Positions 53,250 to 62,515 of a DNA stretch of 64,000 nucleotides are shown here, in pieces. Made by a program: the position numbers and the translations under genes. The stretch is from Dactylorhiza incarnata (lineage: Eukaryota > Streptophyta > Magnoliopsida > Asparagales > Orchidaceae), in contig JAWHQI010000061.1 of assembly GCA_033032865.1 (NCBI GenBank), positions 1,426,001-1,490,000 on the forward strand, read 5' to 3'. The notes beneath the pieces are model-generated. The model made no database searches, was not told the origin of the DNA, and saw only the letters and a list, made by a program, of their open reading frames with translations. Position 1 is the stretch's first letter; each line of letters opens with the position of its first letter.

Positions 53250-53910
53250 TTTTGACGCCAGGAAAATCCTGACCTCAAGATTCGGACCGATGCAGCCGGA
53301 GGCTACTCGCCCAGCAGCCCGACGAGATGGCTTGGCTGGCAACGACGAAGAAGCTAGAAGAGCAACAAACAGGACCCCAGGTGCTGCGGCAGGGAGGTCC
53401 CACCACGTACCCAGAAGCTCCGAAGAGACTTCCCCTCCAAGACCAAAGAATGGCCGAGCAAGGTACGAGGAAGGCACCGACTTGGCTAGTACCGGGAGTA
53501 GCGACCAAGTGCGACAGGTTCTAGAATGCAAGAGCAGGGTTTCGAAAGCTCAAGTCCAGGTGCCAATCCAAGTACCCCTGGGGTCCTATTTATAGGAAAA
53601 CCAAGGGGTAGGGGGGGGGGGGGGTTTATAGTCCAGCCCCCAACCTGGCGACTATGGGTTACTCGGCGAGTATCCTGCCATAGTCGCCCATCTGGCGAGT
53701 ATTGAGTGCTGCTCGCACACGTCGGGCTAATAGTCGCCAGGTCTTCTGTTCCATACTCACCACCCTGGCGAGTATTGCCTGCATACTCGCCGAGGTTTTC
53801 TCTGCTCTGCCTTGATCTGCCGGGCTCTATGTGTTGACCTCGTTGACTTTGACTTCTGCCTACGTGGCCTTGGGGGGGGGGGTCCACCCTCGAAGAATGA
53901 GGGTTGTACA
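53250..53910 (-). repeat. TE6 right LTR (5' LTR of the whole insertion)
   Basis: 661 bp; shorter G runs than the other copies. Ends GTTGTACA, followed by duplication GTAAG. It would drive the whole tandem on the minus strand. Confidence 0.95.
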
Positions 53911-53968
53911 GTAAGAATAAAGTTTGTCAATCGGCAACAAGTCACTCGCGGGAAAGGAGAAAACATAC

Positions 53969-55434
53969 CTCTGCGACAGGGCGGTTGGCGAGAAGAGTCT
54001 CCGCAGCCGCCAGCTTAGTCCTAAGCTCCATCGCCTCAGTAGAAGCAACGGACCGGGACTCCTCAACCTCCGCCAAGTCCCGCGCCAGTTTGATGCTCCG
54101 ACACGAAGACATGTGCGCGAGCTCGAGCGCCCGCAGCATGGCCCTGGCACTCTCATGAGCGAGAACCTGGGTCGTCTCGACATCATAGACTTCGGCGTCT
54201 TCTCGGCCATAGAGGGCATACGCGATGGCGTAAGCCTCACCGCTGGCGAGATCGCTCTCTATCCACGACGGATGTAGGGTGGAGAGCGAGACCCGGTTAG
54301 CATTCCTGTCCCACTTGACCAGGGGAGCCCCCGAGGGGTCCTTGTACTTCTCGCCGCTGGGGAAGTTCCGATGGTCCCTGGGAAGTGGGGGCGGCGGCAA
54401 CGACGGTTCCGCGCGAGGGATTGTCTCTCCCGGCACACTCGTCCCCAGGACTTGGATCTGAGCACCCGCCCCGAGGGTCTCGTCCAGGACTCCCTTCCCC
54501 TTGGCGGAGGGGGGGGGGGGGGGGGGGGGGGGTTTGGGCTTCTTGGAAGAAGAAGAGGTCAGCACCGCTGGCTTGCGCTTCTTTCCACCAGGCTTGGAGG
54601 AAGAAGGTTCCTCCCAACAGGCATCCGCGGCGGCCTGTGCGAGAGAGAGGGCGGATCCGGAGGGACGCGGCGGATGAAGGGGGAAGTGGCGCACGCCTGC
54701 ATAATATAACAAATAGTTCTAGCGAATGATGTAAAAATCACAAAGCGAAAGCGAATGAAGTCTCGAACACTTACCCTCGCCCTGCGGAATGGGTGGAAGC
54801 GAGTTGACGTTTCGCCGGAGATGGACGAGATCCATCCCGTGCTCCAGGATGTATTGGTGGAGTTTGGCCTCGTGCCCCCTAGGGTCGGGGGGCGGAAGGT
54901 TGACTCCTCCTCCTGCATCGGCGCGAGAAGAGTGTTCCCCAGGTTCCCGCTTACGAAAATAAAGCGGCGAACCCAGTCATGGTTCTTGTTCGGGAGCCCG
55001 TAGTGCTTTAGGGGGCTCAGTCCCGAGAAGAACGAGATACCATTGGTGCAGCGGAAGGTATAGAGCTTGCGAAAGACGGGCAGCGAGAACTCGATTCCCT
55101 CTTCTCGCAGGTAGCTCGCGTACCCGACCAACATAGCGATGGAGTTGGGGTTGAGCTGGCCAGGCACGACCCCGTAGTATCTGAAGGTCTGACGGAGTTC
55201 CGGCCAGATCGGAAGGCGAAACCCCACCTCGAAATGCTCTAGCGGGATCGCGAGAGCACAAGGCGAGATGGAGTTCAGACGCTCGTCCGGCCTGGGCTTT
55301 CGCCCCTCGAAACCCGGCGGGACGTAGTCGGCGACGGCAGACAGGTAAGCCTCCTCAGAGAGGTCGCAGGAATCGAAGACGTGGTTGGCGAATGCGCTGG
55401 CGCACTTGGCCCTGCCTTCCGCATCGCCACCCAT
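53969..55434 (-). CDS. TE5 asB, exons 1-2 (antisense gene with gypsy-type domain)
   Basis: Opposite to TE5 gag-pol. The ATG at 55434-55432 (MGGDAEGRAK) lies about 110 bp after a minus-strand TATAAATA (55544-55551). Exon 1 55434-54775 and exon 2 54634-53969 join in phase 0 through a GT-AG intron with a CT-rich acceptor (CTCTCTCTCGCACAG); exon 3 is 34991-34602. The product is 571 aa. The domain at about 40-180 (HFEVGFRLPIWPELRQTF, YYGVVPGQLNPNSIAMLVG) matches TE6 asB and resembles PF04195. Exon 2 has KKRKPAV, a polyproline run encoded by a G tract, and ALYGREDAEV. Exons 2 and 3 flank an intron now containing TE6. I do not know its function. Confidence 0.75.
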
Positions 55435-55543
55435 TTTTGCGAGTGAAGAAGGAAAGGGGAGCAACAGATAAGGAAGAAGCGTGAGTGCTAGCGCAAGGAA
55501 AGAGAGCGGATGGTTAGGTATTTAATACGATGGTTGAAAGACT

Positions 55544-55551
55544 TATTTATA
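55544..55551 (-). promoter_or_regulatory. TE5 asB TATA box
   Basis: TATAAATA on the minus strand, spacing to the ATG similar to TE6 asB. The region 55552-55881 upstream holds no other gene and separates asB from the end of asA. Confidence 0.65.
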
Positions 55552-55881
55552 GAGGGACTAAACGGCGTTTGGGCTGTCGAGGCCACGGGTGTGCGGATAG
55601 CCATCACGCCTTCCCGACACCTCGAAGCCCGAGCCGGTCCCTCTCGCCCATTAATGACAAATGCCCTATGTCTATTCATTCCGCGGCTACGCAACGAGGT
55701 TGGAAGAGCATCCGGCTATAAGTTATCACTCGGCAATACCCAAGCAAAGCTATGAGATACGAAAAACGAATAAAGAAGCATTCGCAAAGCATAGAGAAAT
55801 TATTACAGACAAAAATAACGTTCAACATTCGCAGCATAAAGTAAGAAAAGAAAACAATAAGAGGGGTGGACGTTGGGTAGG

Positions 55882-57190
55882 TCAGATCTCCTCCCAGATC
55901 CACCGACCTCGCTTTCGCGACCCAGCTTCCATGGGCATTCGCGGGCGGTAATAAGCGAGTATATTGGTGATCTCATGGGAAGCCAGTTGGAGTTGGTCCC
56001 GGGCTCGCGCGGCGTGTGTTCCGGGAGACAACTCCCCTCCCTCACCCCCTAGCCGCTCCACCTCCGCGAGAAGATGCGAGTGACTTCGTCGAAGGTCCTT
56101 CAACTCACGCGCGACTCTCAGCCGCACGTCGTCCACCTGGCCGGCTACGTTTCGCTGGATATGGATGAGCTTCCCCAGGACCTCCGAGATCCGATCCTTC
56201 AGGGTCGCGTGATCCGAGGAATCACCCAAGAAGTCAGCGAGATCCCCAGGGGAAGGGAGAGGCGAGAGCATTCCCTCTCCCCCCTCGTAGTAGGAGTCGA
56301 AGGGGGAGGCTTCTCGATAGACTGCGGAATCACAACTAGGTTAGTGGTGATAAAATATGCGAGTATGATAGAGGCGGGTGAGTGAACTGACCTGGGGTGG
56401 GGTCCGGGTGACCTGAAGGATGAGACGAATGGGGGTGCGTCCCAAACAGCCAGGCGGGAGGTAAGACCTTTCCCTTTCCTGGATGGTAAGGCTGTGAAGA
56501 AGGAGCCGGAGCATCCGCACGGTCATCAGCACGGAGAGGCTGATCCAGCTCTCGCTCAGGGGAGATCCTCCGTTCATTCGCGGTGACAGAGGGGTTCACT
56601 TGAGCAGGGGGACTTGGAGGAATGGAGTCCCGCAGCGGGACGTCAGGGTTGAGGGCTGCGAAAAGGTAATGGTTAGTAGCCGACAACATAAAAGGAAAAA
56701 GCGAGAAGGTTCACAACTCACGGGATTGGGGTACAGTCTCCCCAGGAGGAGGCGGAGGAGCAAGATCCAGATCGGGAGGAGGTACCTCATCCGCGGGAGG
56801 TGGCACCACCACACTGCTCAAAACGGCCCCATGGCCGTCCTCAGGTACCAAAGCCCCCTGCGAATGGTCAGAATGAACGCAGGGTAAGGGACAGGAACTA
56901 AATGAAGACAGGAGGAATTCTCATACCGGCATCGCAGGGTCCGGAAGGGCATCCGCCAGCGTGTTCGCCGGTGGAGTATCCGCCGGAGACTCCGAGGCCG
57001 TCTCGCCTCTCTGACGATTCAGCCGAATCGCCTTGGCTCGACGCGAGACATAAGGGGCGCTCGGATCCCGTTTGGGCATCAGCCAGGGAGCAAATTTGGA
57101 TGCCCTGGGGGCAGTTGCAGCTTGGGCCGCAGCCAGGCGGTCGATCATCTCTCGCGAGAGGGGTTTCGCAGAAGGTTTGTGGAAAGACAT
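55882..57190 (-). CDS. TE5 asA, antisense gene (367 aa, 4 exons)
   Basis: Proposed exons 57190-56927, 56857-56722, 56655-56392 and 56321-55882. Introns of 69, 66 and 70 bp are all GT-AG, and the parts join in phase to 367 codons plus stop. The N-terminus is basic (MSFHKPSAKPLSREMIDR), the middle Pro-rich, and exon 4 helical and charged (LKDRISEVLGKLIHIQRN, VARELKDLRRSHSHLLAEVERL), ending in WIWEEI. It occupies the same place as TE6 asA but has one more intron and little obvious sequence identity beyond composition. A minus-strand TATATATA lies at about 57252-57262. Family unknown. Confidence 0.66.
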
Positions 57191-57251
57191 TAGGAGGTGA
57201 AGAAACTCCGAGCCGAGATAAGATAGTGGTCCAGAAAAACCTGACATGAGG

Positions 57252-57262
57252 ATATATATATA
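57252..57262 (-). promoter_or_regulatory. TE5 asA TATA box
   Basis: ATATATATA-rich element on the minus strand, about 65 bp before the asA ATG and about 115 bp inside the 3' LTR. Confidence 0.55.
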
Positions 57263-57359
57263 AGGTGGCGGTGGGACCCACGGAATCTTATGAATCCAGT
57301 CAGCAAGCACTCACCGAATACAAGGTTGGACTGTTCTTTACGACCGTAGGAACCGCTCG

Positions 57360-57375
57360 TAAAGAGCGGGGATTG
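57360..57375 (+). promoter_or_regulatory. TE5 polypurine tract
   Basis: TAAAGAGCGGGGATTG directly before the 3' LTR TGTACAACCC; the same tract occurs in TE6. Confidence 0.8.
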
Positions 57376-58065
57376 TGTACAACCCGTATTCGTCGAGTGG
57401 GCCCCCCAGCCAACTGGCGAAACCTGGGTCGTCCGGATCACTCGCCGGGTCACTCGCCCAGGTTAAGGAAGGTAAAAATGCCCCCGAGTTGGTGGGGGTA
57501 AGCTGTAGGAGAGAAGACGCTAGGCGAGTGGTGCCCTCACGGACCACTCGCCCAGAAGCGTGGGCATTCGCCCAGCTAGGCGGGTGCCCAGCGAATGGTG
57601 CCCTCACGGACCACTCGCCCAAATGGGTGTGAGGGGAAAATGACCATAATACCCCTGGTGGGCTGCAAATAGCCCTTCGGAACAGCGGAGTTAGGCTATT
57701 AGCAGACCAATTTGGGGTGCGGTTAGTAAAATTAAAAGGCGGATTCAGGCTATTTACAGACCAGCCTAGGAAAACTATAAATAGACCCTTAAGGGCACCT
57801 TGGAGGAGATCCGATTTTAGAGAATCCTCTCCTCTAGGCTAGTTTTGGTTGGTAGCCAGTGCCCTCCAAGGTGCCCGGTTGAGCTTTGGTTTGGGAGGGG
57901 AAGCTCTCTAAGATCTTCCGGGTGTGTGGCGGGACCTCCTCGCTTCAGCCTTGGGTCTATTCCGTTTCCAGCATCCACCGTCAAGAGAGTCTAGTGAGGG
58001 AGAAATAAGCATCGGCTACACCCCCAGTGGGTCCGAACTCAAGAGACCAGTTGCTGGTTTCAACA
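57376..58065 (+). repeat. TE5 3' LTR
   Basis: 690 bp, same length as the 5' LTR with about 6 mismatches. TATA at 57776-57783. Ends CAACA, then duplication GTTAG (58066-58070). Confidence 0.95.
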
Positions 58066-58070
58066 GTTAG

Positions 58071-59644
58071 TGCCTGGGTCATGTCAAATCTAAGTGTCGC
58101 AAACTTCAGAGGGCTCAACAATTTGGTCAGCAACGTGCCCTTGGTGTATCTTCAGCTCACTTTTCTGCTCTGGCACAATCACTCTCTATTTCTGAGCTTG
58201 CCCAGCAGATTGCACAACATTTCTCACATGGTTCACTGCCTCGCTCCTCTGCCTCTATTCTCACACAGGATGCTTCTAACGCCCCTGCCTCTCAAACGGC
58301 TGCCTCCGCCCCTATATACATCTCTCCCTTCGACTGATTGCTTGACATTGGAGCCTCTTTTCACATGACCTATGATGCCACCCACCTCTTGTCATGTCAG
58401 CCTATCTCTCCTGACCTTAGCATCATGGTAGATGATGGTCGTATTCTCCTCATCACCAGTCGCGGCCTCCTTCATACTTGCCTTTTCCATGTTCCCGATG
58501 TTGACTACATACCCAAGTTATCCATGAACCTTATATCTGCCAGCCAACTCACATCCTGTAGTTTTCTTGTTATTTTTGATGAGTTTGCGTGTCGTGTGCA
58601 GGATCGTCTGACAAGGATACTCCTTTGAGCTGGTTGTCATCGTAGCGGGGTGTATGTCCTTGATCGCCTCCATCTTCCATCTACTCCATCACCACCGGCA
58701 ACTACATTATGTCTTCCTTCGGTGGGCTTCTCTCAGTGGCATTACTGTCTCGGTCATCCTAGTGGTTTGCATCTAGCTTCTCTCACCAATCATGGTTTTC
58801 TTGGTCGTGTTTTTGTTGATCGGTCCTACTTTTGTATGAGTTGTAAGCTTGGTAAACAGCTACAACTCCGATATCAATCTAGTGAGTCTAGGTCTCAGTG
58901 TCCTTTTGATTTAGTTCATTCTGATGTATGGGGTCCCGCACCTTTTGTATCCAAGGACGGACACATGTATTATGTTCTTTTTGTTGATGTTTATTCTCGT
59001 TATTGTTGGGTCTACTTTATGCATTCTCGTTCTGAATTTTTTTAGATTTATGCTATTTTTTCTGCTATGGTGCGCACCAAGTTTTCTGCTTCCATATGTA
59101 TTTTTGTTCCGAATCAGGGGGTACCTCTCTCATGCCTTTCACAATCTGCTAGCTACCCACGACACTCTCCTTCCGTTTGCCTTCCATGGTGCTCACGCTC
59201 AGAATGACACCGCTGAAAGGAAGCATTCTCACATTATTGAGAAAGCCCGCACCCTCCTCATCTCCTCTCACGTTCCTCCTCATTTTTGGGTTGAGGCTGT
59301 TTTCACTATTATCTATTTCATTAACTTACAACTTTCCACTTTTCTTCAGGGTCAGAGTCCTGGTGCGTGTCTGTACTCTCGACCCCCCGTTACACCCATC
59401 TTCGTGTTTTTGGTTGTCGGTGCTATGTTTACTCCCTCCACGTGAGCGTACCAAACTTTCTGCTCAGTCTGTTCCCTGTGTTATTCTTGGATACAGTCCC
59501 GAGCATAAGGGTTATCGTTGTTATGACCCTGTTGCACGTCGACTTCGCATCTTACATGATGTCACATTTGATGAGTCTCACCCTTTCTTTGTGTCCTCTG
59601 TCCCCTCGACCTCGCACTCATCTGTTACTCCCTCTGATGTATAG
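58071..59644 (+). pseudogene. pol: TE4 gag end, protease and integrase remnants
   Basis: Begins with the rest of the duplicated zinc knuckle (CLGHVKSKC). The protease motif LLDIGASFHM near 58336 has Asp-Ile-Gly instead of DTG/DSG. GAG-pre-integrase (FSQWHYCLGHPSG, CMSCKLGKQ) and integrase (VHSDVWGPAP, VDVYSRYCW) follow to TAG at 59045. The Glu region (HAQNDTAERKHSHI) and a later GYSPEHKGYRCYDP part lie in other frames. At least three frameshifts and several stops are present. Confidence 0.85.
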
Positions 59645-60520
59645 TTTCTCACCCTTCCCATCTCACCACCTCATGTCTCCTCTCCTCCACTATGTCCACC
59701 TCCTCTCCCCTTACTGCAGTCTACATCACCTCCTCATTCTTCGCCTTCGCCGCCCACTTCTCCTTCTGATGAGCTCGTCGTTCGCCTTCCATATCACTGC
59801 ACTCGTAGTCTCCCTTCTATTCCCTCGCCGCCAATGCCCCCAGAATTAGTGTTTGTCTTCTCCAGCGAGTGTCCTATGGATGATCCTCCTGTGTGCCGCT
59901 ACCCACTTCGTGAGAGACATCCACCCAACCGCCTTAGCCTTGCTACACTACCGCTGGACCTGCCTGCCCTTCCTGCTACAGCATGTGGTACTCCAGAGCT
60001 GACTTCCTACCGTGAGGCTGCTCATATACCTGAGTGGCAGGTTGCCATGTCTGCTGAGTAGGAGGCACTCGAGCACACTCGTACCTGGGACTTTGTTCCT
60101 CTTCCACTCGGTGCTATTCTTATTACTTGCAAGTGGGTCTTCAAGGTCAAGACTCGCTCTGATGGTTCCGTGGAGAGGTACAAGGCTCAGTTTGTGGCTC
60201 GTGGTTTTCAGTAGGAGTAGGGATGTGATTACAACGAGACTTTTGCTCTGGTTGCTCACATGACTACAGTTCGTACTCTTATTGTAGTTGCAGCTGTTCG
60301 ACACTGGTCTCTGTATCAGCTCGACGTGAAGAATGTCTTTCTTCACGACGATCTTCAGCAGGAGTTCTACATGCTTCCTCCTCCTGGTCTCTCCTCTCCT
60401 TCAGACCTTGTCTGTCGCTTGAGGCGAGCTCTTTATGGGCTCAAGAAGGTGCCCCGCGCATGGTTTGTATGTTTCAGCTCAGTCATTACGACCGCCGGTT
60501 TTTAGTAGAGTCCACATGAT
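59645..60520 (+). pseudogene. pol: TE4 linker and N-terminal RT remnant
   Basis: A Pro/Ser-rich linker to about 60060, then RT: CKWVFKVKTRSDGSVERYKA, then two stops (TAG) around 60213-60222, then LYQLDVKNVFLHDDLQQEFY and RRALYGLKKVPRAWF. Relatives have AFLNGDL where this reads VFLHDDL. Two more TAGs occur near 60503. Confidence 0.85.
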
Positions 60521-61500
60521 ATGGCTCTGTTTGTGCACTCCTCTCGTGGCCGGACTTTTCTGTTACTTTATGTGGATGATATAATTATTATTGGTGATGA
60601 TCCTTCTCATGTGACCTTCGTCAAACATCAACTTCAGCATCAGTTTATGATGACTGACCTTGGACAGCTGAGCTACTTCTTTGGCCTTGAGGTCAGCTCT
60701 ATAAAGAGCGGTTTTCAGTTCTCTCAGCAGTGTTACACATTAGATCTCTTAGCTCGGGCTGCTCTCTCTGACTCTCGCACAGTGGCCACTCCTATGGAGC
60801 TTCACCTTCAGCTACGTCTAAATGATGGGGTTCCACTCTCTGATCCTACTCGCTACCACCACCTCGTTGGGAGTCTCGTCTACCTCACCATTACTCGGCC
60901 CGACATTACCCATGTTATTCATGTGTTGAGTCACTTTGCTAGTCCGCCTACCTCTGTGCATTATGGTCACCTGCTGCGGTTCCTGCGCTATCTCCGGGAG
61001 ATGACTTCTCGTGGTTCATTCTTCTCCAGCGGTAGTTCTCTACAGCTCCGTGCTTACTCAAATGCTACCTGGGCTAGTGATCCTATTAACCATCGCTCTG
61101 TCACCGGTTTCTGTCTGTTCTTGGATTCTTCACTTATTGCATGGAAGTCCAAGAAACAGATTGGTGTCTCTCGTTCCAGCACTGAGGCTGAGCTTCAGGC
61201 CATGACTACCACTGCTGAGGATATTATTTGGCTCCGTTGGCTTTTTGAGGACCTTGATGTTTCTTCTCCAGATCCCACTCCACTATACTGTGATAACACC
61301 AGTGCTATTCTGATTACTCTAAGCCCTGTGAAGCACTCACTCTCCAAGCATATCGGGGTGAATGCTTTCTTCCTATGAGAGCACTATGGTCGTGACACTC
61401 TTGCTCCTTCAATTGTTCTTTCTGAGCAGCAGATTCCAAATTTGATGACTAAGCTGCAGACAAGAACCCAACATACCTATTTATTGTCCAAACTCTTGGT
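60521..61500 (+). pseudogene. pol: TE4 C-terminal RT and RNase H remnant
   Basis: A 285-codon open stretch. The RT motif YVDDIIIIGDD is intact (about 60571-60603), then TRPDITHVIHVLSHF, and RNase H with AYSNATWASD (Asp to Asn in the usual SDADW motif), SSTEAELQAM and YCDNTSAI. TGA at 61376-61378 ends the frame before the conserved C-terminus, which continues in frame to about 61500. Confidence 0.85.
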
Positions 61501-61540
61501 GTGATCCCCCGTGAGTTCGCGGGAGGGGGGCGGGAGGGGG

Positions 61541-61652
61541 TAGATATAGTGTACATTCTATACGGTCTAGATTGCTTAGGCTCACCTTGGGTGTTGGGAG
61601 CACCCTCTCATGTATATGTATATATATCACTATTGTTAATGTGAATAATACA
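61541..61652 (+). repeat. TE4 3' LTR (probable)
   Basis: After the G-rich tract 61521-61540, TAGATATAGTG...AATAATACA looks like a short copia LTR; the expected TGT start seems mutated to GG-T. No 5' partner was found, so the limits are approximate. Confidence 0.5.
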
Positions 61653-61659
61653 TTAGATC

Positions 61660-61850
61660 TTTCCGTAATAGTTCTTGGGCAGTTCAAAACCAGTGTTTTT
61701 CTTCTTGGAGGCTTTCTTCTTTTTGACTCAAATCCGATAATTTTAAGCATCTGCGGCATCGCCGCTCTCGGAGGTATGTCGGCTTACACTTACCTATACA
61801 AGCTAGAGCCTCCCAAGCCAACAAACCGACAATCGCCATTTTCTTACCGA
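61660..61850 (+). pseudogene. Nucleotide-sugar transporter-like C-terminal exon fragment
   Basis: A frame of about 60 residues (VLGQFKTSVFLLGGFLLFD, then SICGIAALGGMSAYTYLYK) looks like the last two membrane helices of a plant drug/metabolite-superfamily sugar-nucleotide transporter. It is directly next to the TE4 3' end, and no upstream exons are visible on either side of the transposon block. It may be the truncated end of a gene destroyed by insertions, or a captured fragment. The frame continues without similarity to 61934. Confidence 0.5.
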
Positions 61851-61934
61851 CAATGCTCGCGATGGAGATTTGCCAACCGAGCCTCTCTGTATCTCTGTTT
61901 ATTCTCTGGGAAGCATTTAATACTTGGGAGATAG

Positions 61935-62377
61935 ATTTACTTTAATATAAGAAAAGATGTTAGTTTGTGAGAATAAGAGAGTGAAAAGGCTGAGATTATC
62001 CAGCTCAACTTTCTTTCTTTCTTTTATATTAAGAATTTATAGCATCCTTTTTTCCAAAAGTTGCAGTAGCTGTAGGAGATTAGCCTCTGTACTGCAAATT
62101 ATAATTAAAGTATGTATTTAGTGCAAATTATAATTAAAGTATGTATTTAGTGCTATGCTCTTTCATTTTCATTGAGATTTCCAATACTTCTCTTGGAGCA
62201 AAGGAATTGATCATGAATAGCTGAGAAAGAGGAGCAGCACACATGAGGTCAAGCTTTATTATTTTTGAAAAAAAAACATACAGGTGACAATATAATTTTA
62301 CAAGAGAATTGCACATAGATGAGCACACTACAATCATGAAAAGGTAGAACACTGAGAATTGATTACAGGTAAAAAAA

Positions 62378-62453
<76 letters not shown>

Positions 62454-62515
62454 GAAATTTGGTAGTAAAACCACACTACTATAAACATTTGAGAAGGCTG
62501 TAATATCGAAATCAA
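61935..62515. other. Intergenic, AT-rich, with small repeats
   Basis: No gene seen. A 29-bp direct duplication (TGCAAATTATAATTAAAG...) lies at 62093-62150, and a 75-base G run at 62378-62452. 62464-62515 is the downstream side of the NLR gene, also present at 13885-13935. Confidence 0.7.
62378..62452. repeat. 75-base poly-G run
   Basis: Seventy-five consecutive G (after seven A). It is far longer than the other G runs in the window. It may be a real hypervariable tract or an assembly/polishing error. Confidence 0.9.

Larger units (their letters stand above)
35018..53910 (-). mobile_element. TE6, Tat-like Ty3/gypsy, three-LTR tandem (TE6a + TE6b)
   Basis: An 18.9-kb minus-strand insertion flanked by a perfect duplication GTAAG (35013-35017, 53911-53915). 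LTRs lie at 35018-35687, 46919-47589 and 53250-53910. TE6a (35018-47589) is full length; TE6b (46919-53910) shares the middle LTR and lacks about 5.6 kb of pol. Primer site (tRNA-Phe), polypurine tract and LTR start (TGTACAACCC on the minus strand) match TE5, so the two are related families. Repeated segments of TE6a and TE6b differ at only about a dozen sites in 4.8 kb. Confidence 0.95.
26750..58065 (+). mobile_element. TE5, Tat-like Ty3/gypsy retrotransposon (host of TE6)
   Basis: Bounded by two 690-bp LTRs (26750-27439 and 57376-58065) and a perfect duplication GTTAG (26745-26749, 58066-58070). Without TE6 it is about 12.4 kb. Order on the plus strand: gag, protease, RT, RNase H, a second archaeal-type RNase H, integrase, a 16-copy 87-bp array, then two antisense genes before the 3' LTR. 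The double RNase H places it in the Tat branch (Ogre/Retand relatives). The LTRs differ at about 6 sites, so insertion is recent. Gag has an internal deletion and pol a frameshift near its end. Confidence 0.95.
25232..61652 (+). mobile_element. TE4, decayed Ty1/copia element (host of TE5)
   Basis: About 5.1 kb of copia sequence in total, split by TE5. The left part (25232-26749) holds the leader and gag; the right part (58071-61652) holds protease, integrase, RT, RNase H and a short 3' LTR. The TE3 insertion lies just left of it, and 15026-15160 may be more TE4 leader. No 5' LTR or primer site could be found, so the 5' end is lost or unrecognised. There are many stops and frameshifts; it is the most degraded element here. 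Confidence 0.8.

Noticed and set aside
54375..54709. Plus-strand Gly-rich frames around the G run near 54510
   Set aside because: They are the complement of the polyproline part of TE5 asB exon 2.
54559..54774. Unspliced continuation of TE5 asB exon 1
   Set aside because: The frame passes a strong GTAAG donor and ends in unconserved codons; the spliced frame continues with the blocks conserved in TE6 asB.
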